A stretch of DNA of 36,241 bases, from contig CACWLA010000029.1 of NCBI GenBank assembly GCA_902761665.1, positions 1-36,241 of the forward strand. Direction: 5' to 3'. Under the pieces are notes generated by a model that did no database searches, was not told where the DNA came from, and worked only from the letters and a program-made list of their open reading frames with translations. The DNA comes from an uncultured Lachnospiraceae bacterium. GTDB lineage: Bacteria > Bacillota > Clostridia > Lachnospirales > Lachnospiraceae. Positions within the stretch are counted from its first letter, which is position 1, and each line of letters begins with the position of its first letter. The translations under genes were made by a program, and so were the position numbers. Positions 23,598 to 31,450 of this stretch are shown piece by piece.

Positions 23598-24117
23598 TTC
23601 ACGGCTTCTTCAGCTTTTGCTTTTGCTTCCGCCTTGGCTGCCTTTTCCGCTTCCCGGCGGGCAAGTTCGCTTGCTTTCTGCTTGGCCTTTTCCTGGACCT
23701 TGCGGGCCTGCGCTTCGGCTTTGGCCTTTTCCTGGGCTTCCTTCTGCGCAGCCTTCTCGGCTTTCTTCGCTTCACGCTCAGGCATCGTCTTCTTCCGATG
23801 CTCCGCGATCCGTGCGATGATGAGATATAGGGCGATCAGGACGATTGCCGCGGAAAGGATGATCACGAGGGTCATCGGGAACTGCTTCGTATACTGTGCC
23901 GTGTAGGTGCTGTCGCCGAGACGCGTATAGATCTCGCCGTCCATTGCGGCGGTGCCGTCCGACTTGTACCAGCTTACGAACTCGTAGTTCTTCTTCTCGG
24001 AGGCTGCCGGAAGGGTGACCGGCGTGCCGTATACCTGTTTGACGTCCTGCGTACCGGTCTCGCTGACAAAGTGCAGCGTGTAGGTGTTGGGATGCATCAC
24101 GGCATTGACCTGCAGCG

Positions 24118-24137
24118 TCAGCGGCTGTCAGCGGCTG
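24118..24137. repeat. 10-bp tandem duplication causing frameshift
   Basis: TCAGCGGCTG occurs twice in direct succession. Deleting one copy reconnects the two frames exactly: the shortened reading ...FITAVQPLTLQVNAVMHP continues into the C-terminal frame. Confidence 0.9.
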
Positions 24138-26157
24138 AACAGCGGTGATGAAGCTCTCGCCGGCTTCATAGGCCTTGCCGTCGGAAGTCTGCCAGAGATC
24201 GAAGCTGTGGCCTTCTTTTTCGGGAACGGGCAGCTCCGGCGTCGTTTTTTCGGCCTCAAGGGTCTTCCAGACGAGATTGTCCATGAGCAGCTGATAGGTC
24301 AGGCTGCCGCCGTTGTTGTCGCCTGCGGCAAAGTTTCCGAGGACTTTGTCAAAGTAGGGTGAAAGGATCTCTTCAGCCATTCCGGCCGGAAGAGGGAAGG
24401 CTTCGCGGAAGGCATCGCCCGGGATCACATGGGTAAACACCGCGGAGGGAACATTGGGCATGTAGCCGTCAGCGCGCGCGATCTCCGGCGCAGCATAATA
24501 GGTAAAATCGCTTTCGGCATCGGGCATCGTATGGCGCTCGTAGGCAAGCTTATTGTGCCCCAGAACGGAAAAGATCTCATCGATGACCACGGATGCCTTT
24601 ACTTCCAGGAAAGGTGCAGCCCAGATGTCGCCGGGCACTTCCTTCCATTCGATCTCGGCAAGCTTATCCGCAAGAGCTTTCTGATAGGCCTCCTCAGCTG
24701 CTTTCTGCGCTTCTTCCGCTTTCTTTGCCGCTTCTTCGGCCGCTTTCTTCGCGGCTTCTTCAGCTTCCCTCGCTTTTTCCTCTTCGGTCTTTTCGCTGTC
24801 CGGATCTTCCGGCACTTCCGAAGATTCCGATTCTTCCGGTTCTTCCGCCGGCTCTTCTTCGGGCTCTTCCGGAAGGAACTGGCTGCGGTCGATTTCCGGC
24901 ATGCTGTAAACTGTATCGACCTTATTGTCGGCATAGGTGCAGAGCATCATGCGGACGGCAAAGGGCAGTTCATTGCTGCCGGCACCGTCAATGCAGATGC
25001 CGCCGTAGGCATTGAGCGCAGAGTTGCCGTAAAGGGAACTGTTGATGATATCGGTCATGACGGCGCGGTCTGCAGAGATGAACAGGCCGCCGCCCATTCC
25101 GGCTTCCGCCTTCAGACCTTCGAGACCTTCCTGAAAGAGGGAAGACTCGGCGCGGTTGTGTGCGATGATCCCGTTCAGGAAAACGAGATCGCAGTTTTCC
25201 AGCGCGAGGCCGCCGCCCAGAGATGCGCTGCACTGGGTCACGACGCAGTCCGTCATGGAAAGCGAAGATTCAACGGCGTAGATCGCGCCGCCTCTGGTGC
25301 GGTCCGGGTGATCCGCGAATGCCGTGTCAGTTTCCTGCCCGCCCTCTTCAGGTTCGGGCAGAAGATACTGATGGCTGGCTTCGTTGGCGCTGAAGCTGCA
25401 GCCGGTCAGTTTCAGAACGGCGGCATCGGCATAGATCGCGCCGCCGCCGAGAGCCGTCTTGCCGTTGCCGGAAAGGTTGCCGTTAAATGCGCAGTTTTCC
25501 GCGGTGAACACGATGTTGTCCTTCCCTTTCTCACCGAGCAGGAGGACGGCGCCGCCGCGGTCGCGGACAGCGTTGCCGAGGAAGGAACAGTCAGAAGCCT
25601 GAATGTTCAGCTTCGCATCAGTCTCATCGTAATCGGCAATGAGGTTGGCACCGGAGAGGCTGACGTAGTTGCGGAAAACGCAGGCGGTCAGCAGGGCGTC
25701 AACGTCGCCGCGGAAGGTCACGGCTGACGGAAGCACCTCATCCTGTTCCCAGAAACTTTCCGGAATGCTGGATGCGTCACCGGTGGAATAGAAGATGATG
25801 TTGTCGAGCTGTACCGAGATCTTTCCGCTGCTGCCGTCAATGACGAAACTGCCGTCGAAGAAAGTCGCCGGGCCCTGCTCTTTTCCGCTGCGCAGGGTGA
25901 CGCTTTTCGAGATGACGATCGGGTCTTTCAGCGCACTGAAATCGATGTCCCCGACCGGGATCTCACCGCCGTCGGCGATATTGTCGATCGCTGCCTGCAG
26001 ATCGGCCGCCGTGCCGATCGCGGCGGAGGCAGCATGTGCGGACAGGGGCGACATGAGGCTCAGCACCAGCAAAAGAGCGCTGAGGGCTGTCCATATTTTT
26101 CTTAAGGAACAGGATCTCATATAAAATTCTCCCTTCCCATTTTGCATAGGCTCAAAA

Positions 26158-26186
26158 ATTATAGCAGATGTTTTGCGGAAACACAA
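26158..26186 (-). promoter_or_regulatory. Promoter of the surface beta-helix gene
   Basis: Minus strand: TTGTGT (26186-26181), 17 nt, TATAAT (26163-26158) with extended -10 TGCTATAAT, about 38 nt before the ATG at 26120. Confidence 0.6.
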
Positions 26187-26211
26187 GCAAAACCGCATAA
26201 AAACGGGCTTT

Positions 26212-26781
26212 TCAGGCCTTGGGACCGAGCTGCAGCTCCCCGGCACGGGCTTTCATGCCGCGGATGGCGATCTCCGAGACTTCGCGGATATCCATGCCCA
26301 GCATCCCGCAGCCCTGCAGGATCAGCTCGCGATTGCATTTTGCCGCGAATTTCTTATCCTTGAATTTCTTCATGAAGCTGGGGACTTCGAGGTCCGTAAT
26401 GCCGAGCGGGCGCATGCGGGCGGCCGCCTGGATGATGCCGGACAGTTCGTCCACGGTAAAGAGGGTCTTTTCCATGGGGGTCTCCGGCCGGATGTCGTTG
26501 TGCAGGGTATAGCCGTGGCAGAGGATGGCACGGATGTCCCGCTCAGGCACCCCGGCAGCGCGCAGCGGCTCTTCGGTATGCGCCAGATGGTCGTCCGGGA
26601 ACTTTTCGAAATCGTAGTCGTGCAGCCAGCCGACAGCCTCCCATTCTTCGGGGTCCTCGCCGAAATGTTCGGCGAAGGCGCCCATGCAGGCGGAGACGTT
26701 TGCGGCGTGGAGAAGCAGATGGTCCTCCGTGACCATTTCCGCATTCAGCCGTTTCGCTTCTTCAAGGGTGAGTTTTTCCAT
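26212..26781 (-). CDS. HD domain-containing protein
   Basis: 189 residues. The start ATG 26781 follows GAGG. The metal-binding His-Asp pair is in VGWLHDYDFEKFPDDHL, with a preceding His in HAANVSACMGAF and a later CHGYTLHNDI, giving the H...HD...D order of small HD phosphohydrolases. Family members hydrolyse nucleotides or phosphoesters, substrate unknown. It lies 8 nt downstream of trpS and is probably cotranscribed. Confidence 0.8.
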   Translation of the reverse strand: MEKLTLEEAKRLNAEMVTEDHLLLHAANVSACMGAFAEHFGEDPEEWEAVGWLHDYDFEKFPDDHLAHTEEPLRAAGVPERDIRAILCHGYTLHNDIRPETPMEKTLFTVDELSGIIQAAARMRPLGITDLEVPSFMKKFKDKKFAAKCNRELILQGCGMLGMDIREVSEIAIRGMKARAGELQLGPKA

Positions 26782-26789
26782 GCGGGACC

Positions 26790-27887
26790 TCATTTCTTCA
26801 GCAGGGCTTCCCACTCCTTTACGATGGAGCGGTCGTCGAAGTAGTTGATGCGCATCGCCCTGCGGACGCGTGCCAGAGTTTCGTTCGTGGTCTCGACTGC
26901 GCGTGCGGTCCCTTCGCGGAGGATGTCGTAGACGGCATCGATGTCGGCTTCCCATTTTGCCCTTTCGGCGCGGATGGGCTGCAGGGTCTCTTCCAGAATA
27001 TTGATCAGGAACTTCTTGCAGGTGCCGTCGCCCAGACCGCCGCGGCGGTAGTGGGCTTTCATTTCCTCAAGGTTCGCGTAGTCCGGGAGGTACCTGCCGA
27101 AGTGTTCGTCGGTGCACAGGGCGTCCAGGTAGGTAAAGACCACGTTGCCTTCGGTGTGGCCGGGATCGCTGATCTGCAGGTGCTGCGGGTCGGTGAACAT
27201 CTTGCCGTTCACCTGCTTCTTCACGGTCTTTGCGTCGTCGGAAAGGTAAATGCAGTTCCCGAGGGACTTACTCATCTTGGCTTTACCGTCCACGCCGGGG
27301 AGGCGCCGCTGCGTCTCGTTTTCGGGGATGACGGCCTTCGGCATGACGAGAGTCTCGCCGTAGATGCGGTTGAATTTCTCCACGATCTCGTGGGCCTGCT
27401 CGATCATGGGCAGCTGGTCTTCGCCGACCGGGACGATGTTCGCGTCAAAGGCCGTGATATCCGCGGTCTGCGAGACCGGGTAGGCGAAGAATCCCGCCGG
27501 CAGGCCTTCGTCGGCGAAGCCGCGCATCTGGATCTCGGCCTTGACGGTGGGATTGCGGGACAGTCTGGCGGTCGAGACCAGGTTCATGTAGTAGAAGGTG
27601 AGGGCGTGGAGCGCCGGCAGCGCGGACTGCACGCAGATGGTGCATTTCGCGGGATCGATGCCCACGGACAGATAGTCGAGAACGACCTGGATGACGTTGT
27701 CACGGATCTTGCCGGGGTTGTCGGCGTTGTCGGTCAGCGCCTGATCGTCGGCGATCAGGATATTGATCGCATCGAATTTTCCCGAATTCTGCAGCTCGAC
27801 GCGGCGCTTCAGGGAACCGACGTAGTGACCGAGGTGCAGGCGGCCGGTCGGCCGGTCTCCGGTCAGGATGATATTCTTCTCGGACAT
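26790..27887 (-). CDS. trpS: Tryptophan--tRNA ligase
   Basis: 365 residues, a class I synthetase charging tRNA-Trp. The HIGH-type motif is TGDRPTGRLHLGHYVGSL (about 9-26) and KMSKS is exact in GKAKMSKSLGN (about 205-215); EIQMRGF and VPVGEDQLPMIEQA are TrpRS-type tRNA/Trp-site segments. The start is ATG 27887 behind GGGAGG, 22 codons inside a longer open frame. The leader between promoter (27925-27953) and start is under 40 nt, so no T-box is present. Confidence 0.93.
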   Translation of the reverse strand: MSEKNIILTGDRPTGRLHLGHYVGSLKRRVELQNSGKFDAINILIADDQALTDNADNPGKIRDNVIQVVLDYLSVGIDPAKCTICVQSALPALHALTFYYMNLVSTARLSRNPTVKAEIQMRGFADEGLPAGFFAYPVSQTADITAFDANIVPVGEDQLPMIEQAHEIVEKFNRIYGETLVMPKAVIPENETQRRLPGVDGKAKMSKSLGNCIYLSDDAKTVKKQVNGKMFTDPQHLQISDPGHTEGNVVFTYLDALCTDEHFGRYLPDYANLEEMKAHYRRGGLGDGTCKKFLINILEETLQPIRAERAKWEADIDAVYDILREGTARAVETTNETLARVRRAMRINYFDDRSIVKEWEALLKK

Positions 27888-27924
27888 GGTATTACCTCCC
27901 GCTTGAAACAGAGTCGTATCGTTC

Positions 27925-27953
27925 ATTCTAACATAGGAAAAGACATTAAGCAA
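27925..27953 (-). promoter_or_regulatory. Promoter of trpS
   Basis: Minus strand: TTGCTT (27953-27948), 17 nt, TAGAAT (27930-27925), about 38 nt before the ATG. Confidence 0.65.
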
Positions 27954-27982
27954 GATTTTGATGGAAAAGCAAGGCCTTCCCG

Positions 27983-27991
27983 TGTTACAAT
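27983..27991 (+). promoter_or_regulatory. Extended -10 for flavoprotein/GTPase operon
   Basis: TGTTACAAT is an extended -10 box about 60 nt before the ATG at 28051. No convincing -35 is visible at 16-18 nt. Confidence 0.4.
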
Positions 27992-28050
27992 GAAATCACT
28001 GGACCGGACGGGACAGCCTTCGTCCGCCGGCGCAGGGAAGGAGACCGCAG

Positions 28051-28677
28051 ATGAAAGTCTTATTACTGAACGGAAGCCCTCACAGGGACGGCTGCACGGC
28101 CGTCGCGTTAAAGGAAATGATCCGCATCTTTGAAGCGGAAGGCGTCGAAACGGAGCTGGTGCAGGTGGGCGGCAGAAAGATCGCCGGCTGCATGGCCTGC
28201 GGCTATTGTGAAGAACACGGAGAATGCGTTTTCCGGGACGACCCGGTCAACGAAACGCTGAAGAAATTTGAGGAAGCCGACGGCCTCGTGGTCGGAAGCC
28301 CGGTCTATTACGGTTCGCCGAACGGCGCGGTCCTGGCCTTCCTGGACAGGATGTTCTACAGCTCGAATTTTTCAAAGCACATGAAGGTCGGTGCTGCGGT
28401 GGTCAGCTGCCGCCGGGGCGGCAATACCGCGAGTTTCGACGTGCTGAACAAATATTTTACCATCAGCGGCATGCCGGTGGCTTCTTCCACCTACTGGAAC
28501 CAGATCCACGGGAACACGGCAGCGGACGCGCTGAAGGACAAAGAGGGGCTGCAGACCATGCGGAACCTCGCCCGGAACATGGCTTTCCTGATGAAGGCGG
28601 CCGCGGACGCAAAAGCGAAGTATGGACTCCCTGAAGAGGAGAGGTCCGTTTACACCAACTTCGCGGACGGGAAGTAA
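28051..28677 (+). CDS. Flavodoxin-fold iron-sulfur flavoprotein / FMN reductase
   Basis: 208 residues. LLLNGSPHRDGCTAVAL (about 4-20) is the FMN-phosphate loop of the NADPH-dependent FMN reductase family, GSPVYYGSPNGAVLAFLDR (about 82-100) the second flavin loop. GCMACGYCEEHGEC (about 49-62) is a compact Cys motif as in iron-sulfur flavoproteins, which carry electrons via FMN and a 4Fe-4S cluster. The start is behind AAGGAG. The GTPase-nuclease gene begins 3 nt after its stop. Confidence 0.85.
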   Translation: MKVLLLNGSPHRDGCTAVALKEMIRIFEAEGVETELVQVGGRKIAGCMACGYCEEHGECVFRDDPVNETLKKFEEADGLVVGSPVYYGSPNGAVLAFLDRMFYSSNFSKHMKVGAAVVSCRRGGNTASFDVLNKYFTISGMPVASSTYWNQIHGNTAADALKDKEGLQTMRNLARNMAFLMKAAADAKAKYGLPEEERSVYTNFADGK

Positions 28678-28680
28678 GCC

Positions 28681-31314
28681 GTGAAGAGGCTGACGGCCGC
28701 GCTGACGGCACATGTGGACGCCGGCAAGACGACGCTTGCCGAGGCGCTTCTGCATGCCTGCGGGCAGGTACGGCGGCCGGGGCGCGTCGATCAGGGAAGC
28801 GCTGCGCTTGACAGCGGCAGCGAGGAGCGCCGCCGCGGGATCACGGTGTTTGCCGGCGAAGCGGTGCTCCCCTGGAAGGACGCAGAACTGGATCTGCTGG
28901 ACACCCCGGGACATGTGGATTTTTCTCCGGAGACGGAACGCGTGCTGGCTGCCGCGGACGTCTGCGTGCTCGTGATCAGCGGACTGGACGGCGTGCAGGC
29001 GCACACCCGCTCGCTCTGGAGACTTCTCACAAAACGAAAACTGCCCGTCATCCTCTTCGTCTCCAAGATGGACGCGGGGAGGCGGAGCAAAGAGGACCTG
29101 CTTGAGGATCTCAGGCAGTCGCTTTCCGATGCCTGCATTCCCGCCGAAAAACTCCTCCCGGAGGACGGGGTGCCCGGCGAAGAGGCAGCGCTCCTTGACG
29201 AAACCCTTTTGGAACGCTACCTTGCCGGAGATGCGCTGACGGAGGAAGACGCCCTGTCTCTTATCGAAAGGCGCGAGGCCTTCCCGGTCATCTTCGGGAG
29301 CGGCCTTCGGGAAGAAGGCGCGGAACCGCTTCTCGACCTTCTCACGGCGCTCGCGAAAGACCGGTCCGCGGCAGAAAAGGAAGCCTTCGGCGGCCTTGTC
29401 AGCAAGATCAGCTACGACGAAAAAGGGACCCGTCTGACCCACGTCAAATGCCTCTCCGGAAAGCTCCGTCCCAGGGACGAGATCAGCTGGCCGGACGGCC
29501 GCGGGAGCGAAAAGATCGCGCAGATCCGCCGCTATACCGGGAGCCGCTTCGTGCAGGCGGACGAACTGCCTGCAGGGAGCGCAGGCGTTCTGACCGGCCT
29601 CTCCTTAAGCCGCGCGGGCGATGTGATCGGCGCAGCAGAAGCGCTGCCGGAGACTGCGTTTTTTGAACCGGTCATGCGCTACCACCTGCGCCTTCCGGAA
29701 GGCCTGAAACCTGAACTTGCCGAGCCCTCCCTGCGGAAACTGGAAGAGGAAGACCCTTCGCTCCACCTGCGCTATGAAGCGGCAGCGGGGCTGATCTTCG
29801 TGGACCTCATGGGACCGGTGCAGGGAGAGGTGCTGACAGAACTTGTTAAGGAACGCTTCGGCTGGACGGTGAGCCTTGAGCAGGGACGGATCCTGCATAA
29901 GGAAACGCTCACCGCGCCCGTGGAGGGCGTGGGACATTACGAGCCGCTCCGGCACTACGCGGAGGTGCATCTCGAGATCCGGCCGCTCCCGCGGGGAAGC
30001 GGCGTGGTCTTCGCCGATGAGGACCGGGGCAGGTACCTCGAGGGCGACATGCGGCGCCTCATTCTGGGGCAGCTCGCCCAGAAGCACCATAAGGGCGTTC
30101 TGACCGGGGGAGAACTGACGGACGTCAGGATCGCACTCCTCGGCGGGCGTTTCCATGAAAAGCATACCGAAGGCGGCGATTTCCGCGAAGCGGCCTGGCG
30201 GGCGGTGCGGCAGGGCCTCATGGAAGCCCGGAAGGAAGGGAAGGCACTGCTGCTGGAACCTTTCCTTGCCTTCACGATCCTGGTCCCGCCGGAAAAGGCC
30301 GGGCGGGTCTTCAGCGACGTTCACGCCCGCTTCGGTGAGGCGGAGCAGACCGGGGAAAAGGATGGTCTCAGCGTGATCGAAGGCCGCGCCCCGCTTGCCC
30401 TGATGCAGGACTATGCCGCGCAGGCGGCGGCCTTTACCGGCGGCCGCGGGACCGTGCGGACCCGCCCGGACGGGTACGACGTCTGCCATGATCAGGAAGC
30501 GGCGGTCCGGGAAGCGGAATACGATCCTGTCGCCGACCGCGCGGATCCGCCGGATTCCGTCTTCTGCCGGAACGGCGGCGGTTTCTCCGTTCCCTGGGAC
30601 GAGGTGCCTGCATACATGCATCTGCCGTATCTGGCCCATGCACCGGAAGGCAGGAAAAACGCGGGAAGCGGCGCAGCGGAAAAGGGCGGGAAGATGCCCC
30701 GGAGCGGGGCGGGCGACGAGGAACTCGAAGCCATCATGCTGCGGGAATTCGGCCCCATCAAGCGGCCGGCCGCGCATGCGGGGACAGAGGTCTGGAGCGA
30801 AAAAGCCTGGAAGGAACCGGTGAAGCTGGAAGGGCCGGCTGAGTACATCGTGGACGGCTACAACCTGATCTTTGCCGTGCCTGAACTGAAGGCGGATGCA
30901 GAAAAGAGCCTGGATCTTGCCCGGGAACGGCTTGAAGTGAAGCTCCAGAACTTCGCGGCGTTTACCGGAAGTCACGTGCAGCTGGTCTTTGACGGCTGGC
31001 GGGTCGCCGGCGGAGAAGGCTCGGCTGAGGACAGGCCGCCGCTTTCCATCGTCTACACCGCGGAAAACGAGACCGCGGACATGTACATTGAGCGGGAACT
31101 CGGCGAACGCGCCGCGAAGGATAAGAGAAGGATGCCGGCCGTGGTCTCGAACGACAACCTGATCCGTCTGTGCGTGATCAGGCTCGGCGGGCTGCGCATT
31201 GACTGCGAGGCTTTCGAGGAACTCTGCGGGGAAGCCATGGAACGCCTGCGGAAACTGAGCAGCGCGGAACGGAAGCGCCTCGGCGCGCCGGTCCTGGCGG
31301 AAGAAGAAAAATAA
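28681..31314 (+). CDS. Tet(M)/EF-G-like ribosomal GTPase fused to YacP/Rae1-type NYN nuclease
   Basis: 877 residues from GTG 28681, 3 nt after the flavoprotein stop; the ribosome-binding site (GGGAAG) is weak, suggesting coupling. Residues 1 to about 655 are a translation GTPase of the tetracycline ribosomal-protection family: G1 AHVDAGKTT (10-18), G2 RRRGIT (Thr55), G3 DTPGH (74-78), then EF-G domains II-V ending in CHDQEAAVREAEYDP and VPAYMHL. G4 is SKMD (128-131) instead of NKxD. After a linker, residues 720-860 are a NYN domain of the YacP/Rae1 type: VDGYNLI (Asp725), VFDGW (Asp771), ENETADMYIE (Asp800), VSNDNLIR (Asp825). In Bacillus subtilis, Rae1 is a ribosome-associated endoribonuclease cutting mRNA in the A site. 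The fusion suggests a ribosome-targeted mRNA cleaving factor; drug resistance is not implied. Confidence 0.85.
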   Translation: MKRLTAALTAHVDAGKTTLAEALLHACGQVRRPGRVDQGSAALDSGSEERRRGITVFAGEAVLPWKDAELDLLDTPGHVDFSPETERVLAAADVCVLVISGLDGVQAHTRSLWRLLTKRKLPVILFVSKMDAGRRSKEDLLEDLRQSLSDACIPAEKLLPEDGVPGEEAALLDETLLERYLAGDALTEEDALSLIERREAFPVIFGSGLREEGAEPLLDLLTALAKDRSAAEKEAFGGLVSKISYDEKGTRLTHVKCLSGKLRPRDEISWPDGRGSEKIAQIRRYTGSRFVQADELPAGSAGVLTGLSLSRAGDVIGAAEALPETAFFEPVMRYHLRLPEGLKPELAEPSLRKLEEEDPSLHLRYEAAAGLIFVDLMGPVQGEVLTELVKERFGWTVSLEQGRILHKETLTAPVEGVGHYEPLRHYAEVHLEIRPLPRGSGVVFADEDRGRYLEGDMRRLILGQLAQKHHKGVLTGGELTDVRIALLGGRFHEKHTEGGDFREAAWRAVRQGLMEARKEGKALLLEPFLAFTILVPPEKAGRVFSDVHARFGEAEQTGEKDGLSVIEGRAPLALMQDYAAQAAAFTGGRGTVRTRPDGYDVCHDQEAAVREAEYDPVADRADPPDSVFCRNGGGFSVPWDEVPAYMHLPYLAHAPEGRKNAGSGAAEKGGKMPRSGAGDEELEAIMLREFGPIKRPAAHAGTEVWSEKAWKEPVKLEGPAEYIVDGYNLIFAVPELKADAEKSLDLARERLEVKLQNFAAFTGSHVQLVFDGWRVAGGEGSAEDRPPLSIVYTAENETADMYIERELGERAAKDKRRMPAVVSNDNLIRLCVIRLGGLRIDCEAFEELCGEAMERLRKLSSAERKRLGAPVLAEEEK

Positions 31315-31426
31315 AAAAGGCTGTGATAAACCTTGTCATCCTGAGGGAAGCGGCAGAGGCTCCTGTACCGAAGGATCCTTCGCGTTGCGCAGGATGACAG
31401 AAATGATGGTTTTCACAGCCTTTTTT
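31313..31426. terminator. Long bidirectional terminator hairpin enclosing a repeat
   Basis: AAAAAAGGCTGTGATAAACC (31313-31332) pairs with GGTTTTCACAGCCTTTTTT (31408-31426) with one bulge, between convergent genes. The loop holds the palindromic repeat at 31334-31400. Confidence 0.75.
31334..31400. repeat. REP-like palindromic repeat, copy 2
   Basis: TGTCATCCTG (31334-31343) and CAGGATGACA (31390-31399) are exact inverted repeats; inside lies the 12-bp palindrome GAAGGATCCTTC (31370-31381). GATCCTTCG and CAGGATGACAG are shared with 21480-21523. Confidence 0.7.
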
Positions 31427-31450
31427 ATATTCGGCGGCGGAAGCGTCTTC

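Larger units (their letters stand above)
23435..26120 (-). pseudogene. Surface beta-helix protein gene with 10-bp frameshifting duplication
   Basis: Without the extra 10 bp at 24118-24137 the gene would encode 891 residues: signal peptide (about 1-31, ending AHA/A), a right-handed beta-helix with Gly-Gly-Ala-Ile-Tyr-type rungs (about 60-430), an acidic Glu/Pro/Ser then Glu-Ala-Lys helical stretch (about 455-520), a further domain, two Listeria-Bacteroides (InlB-like) repeats, one transmembrane segment and a cytoplasmic Ala/Glu/Lys coiled coil with a 21-bp tandem repeat. As written, translation from ATG 26120 leaves frame at about 24130 and stops at 23778 after 780 codons, losing the membrane anchor; the rest (23435-24100) stays open in another frame. 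The start follows AGGGAGA. It could be a true mutation, a phase-variable state or an assembly error. Confidence 0.8.

Noticed and set aside
24650-24860. Imperfect DNA repeats rich in CTTCTTC
   Set aside because: They encode a Glu-Ala-Lys helix and Glu/Pro/Ser stretch; low-complexity coding, not a separate element.
27888-28050. T-box riboswitch upstream of trpS
   Set aside because: The promoter lies less than 70 nt from the start; there is no room for a T-box and no terminator hairpin.
28681-31314. Tetracycline resistance gene
   Set aside because: Only the family resembles Tet(M); the G4 change, NYN fusion and chromosomal context argue against a resistance assignment.
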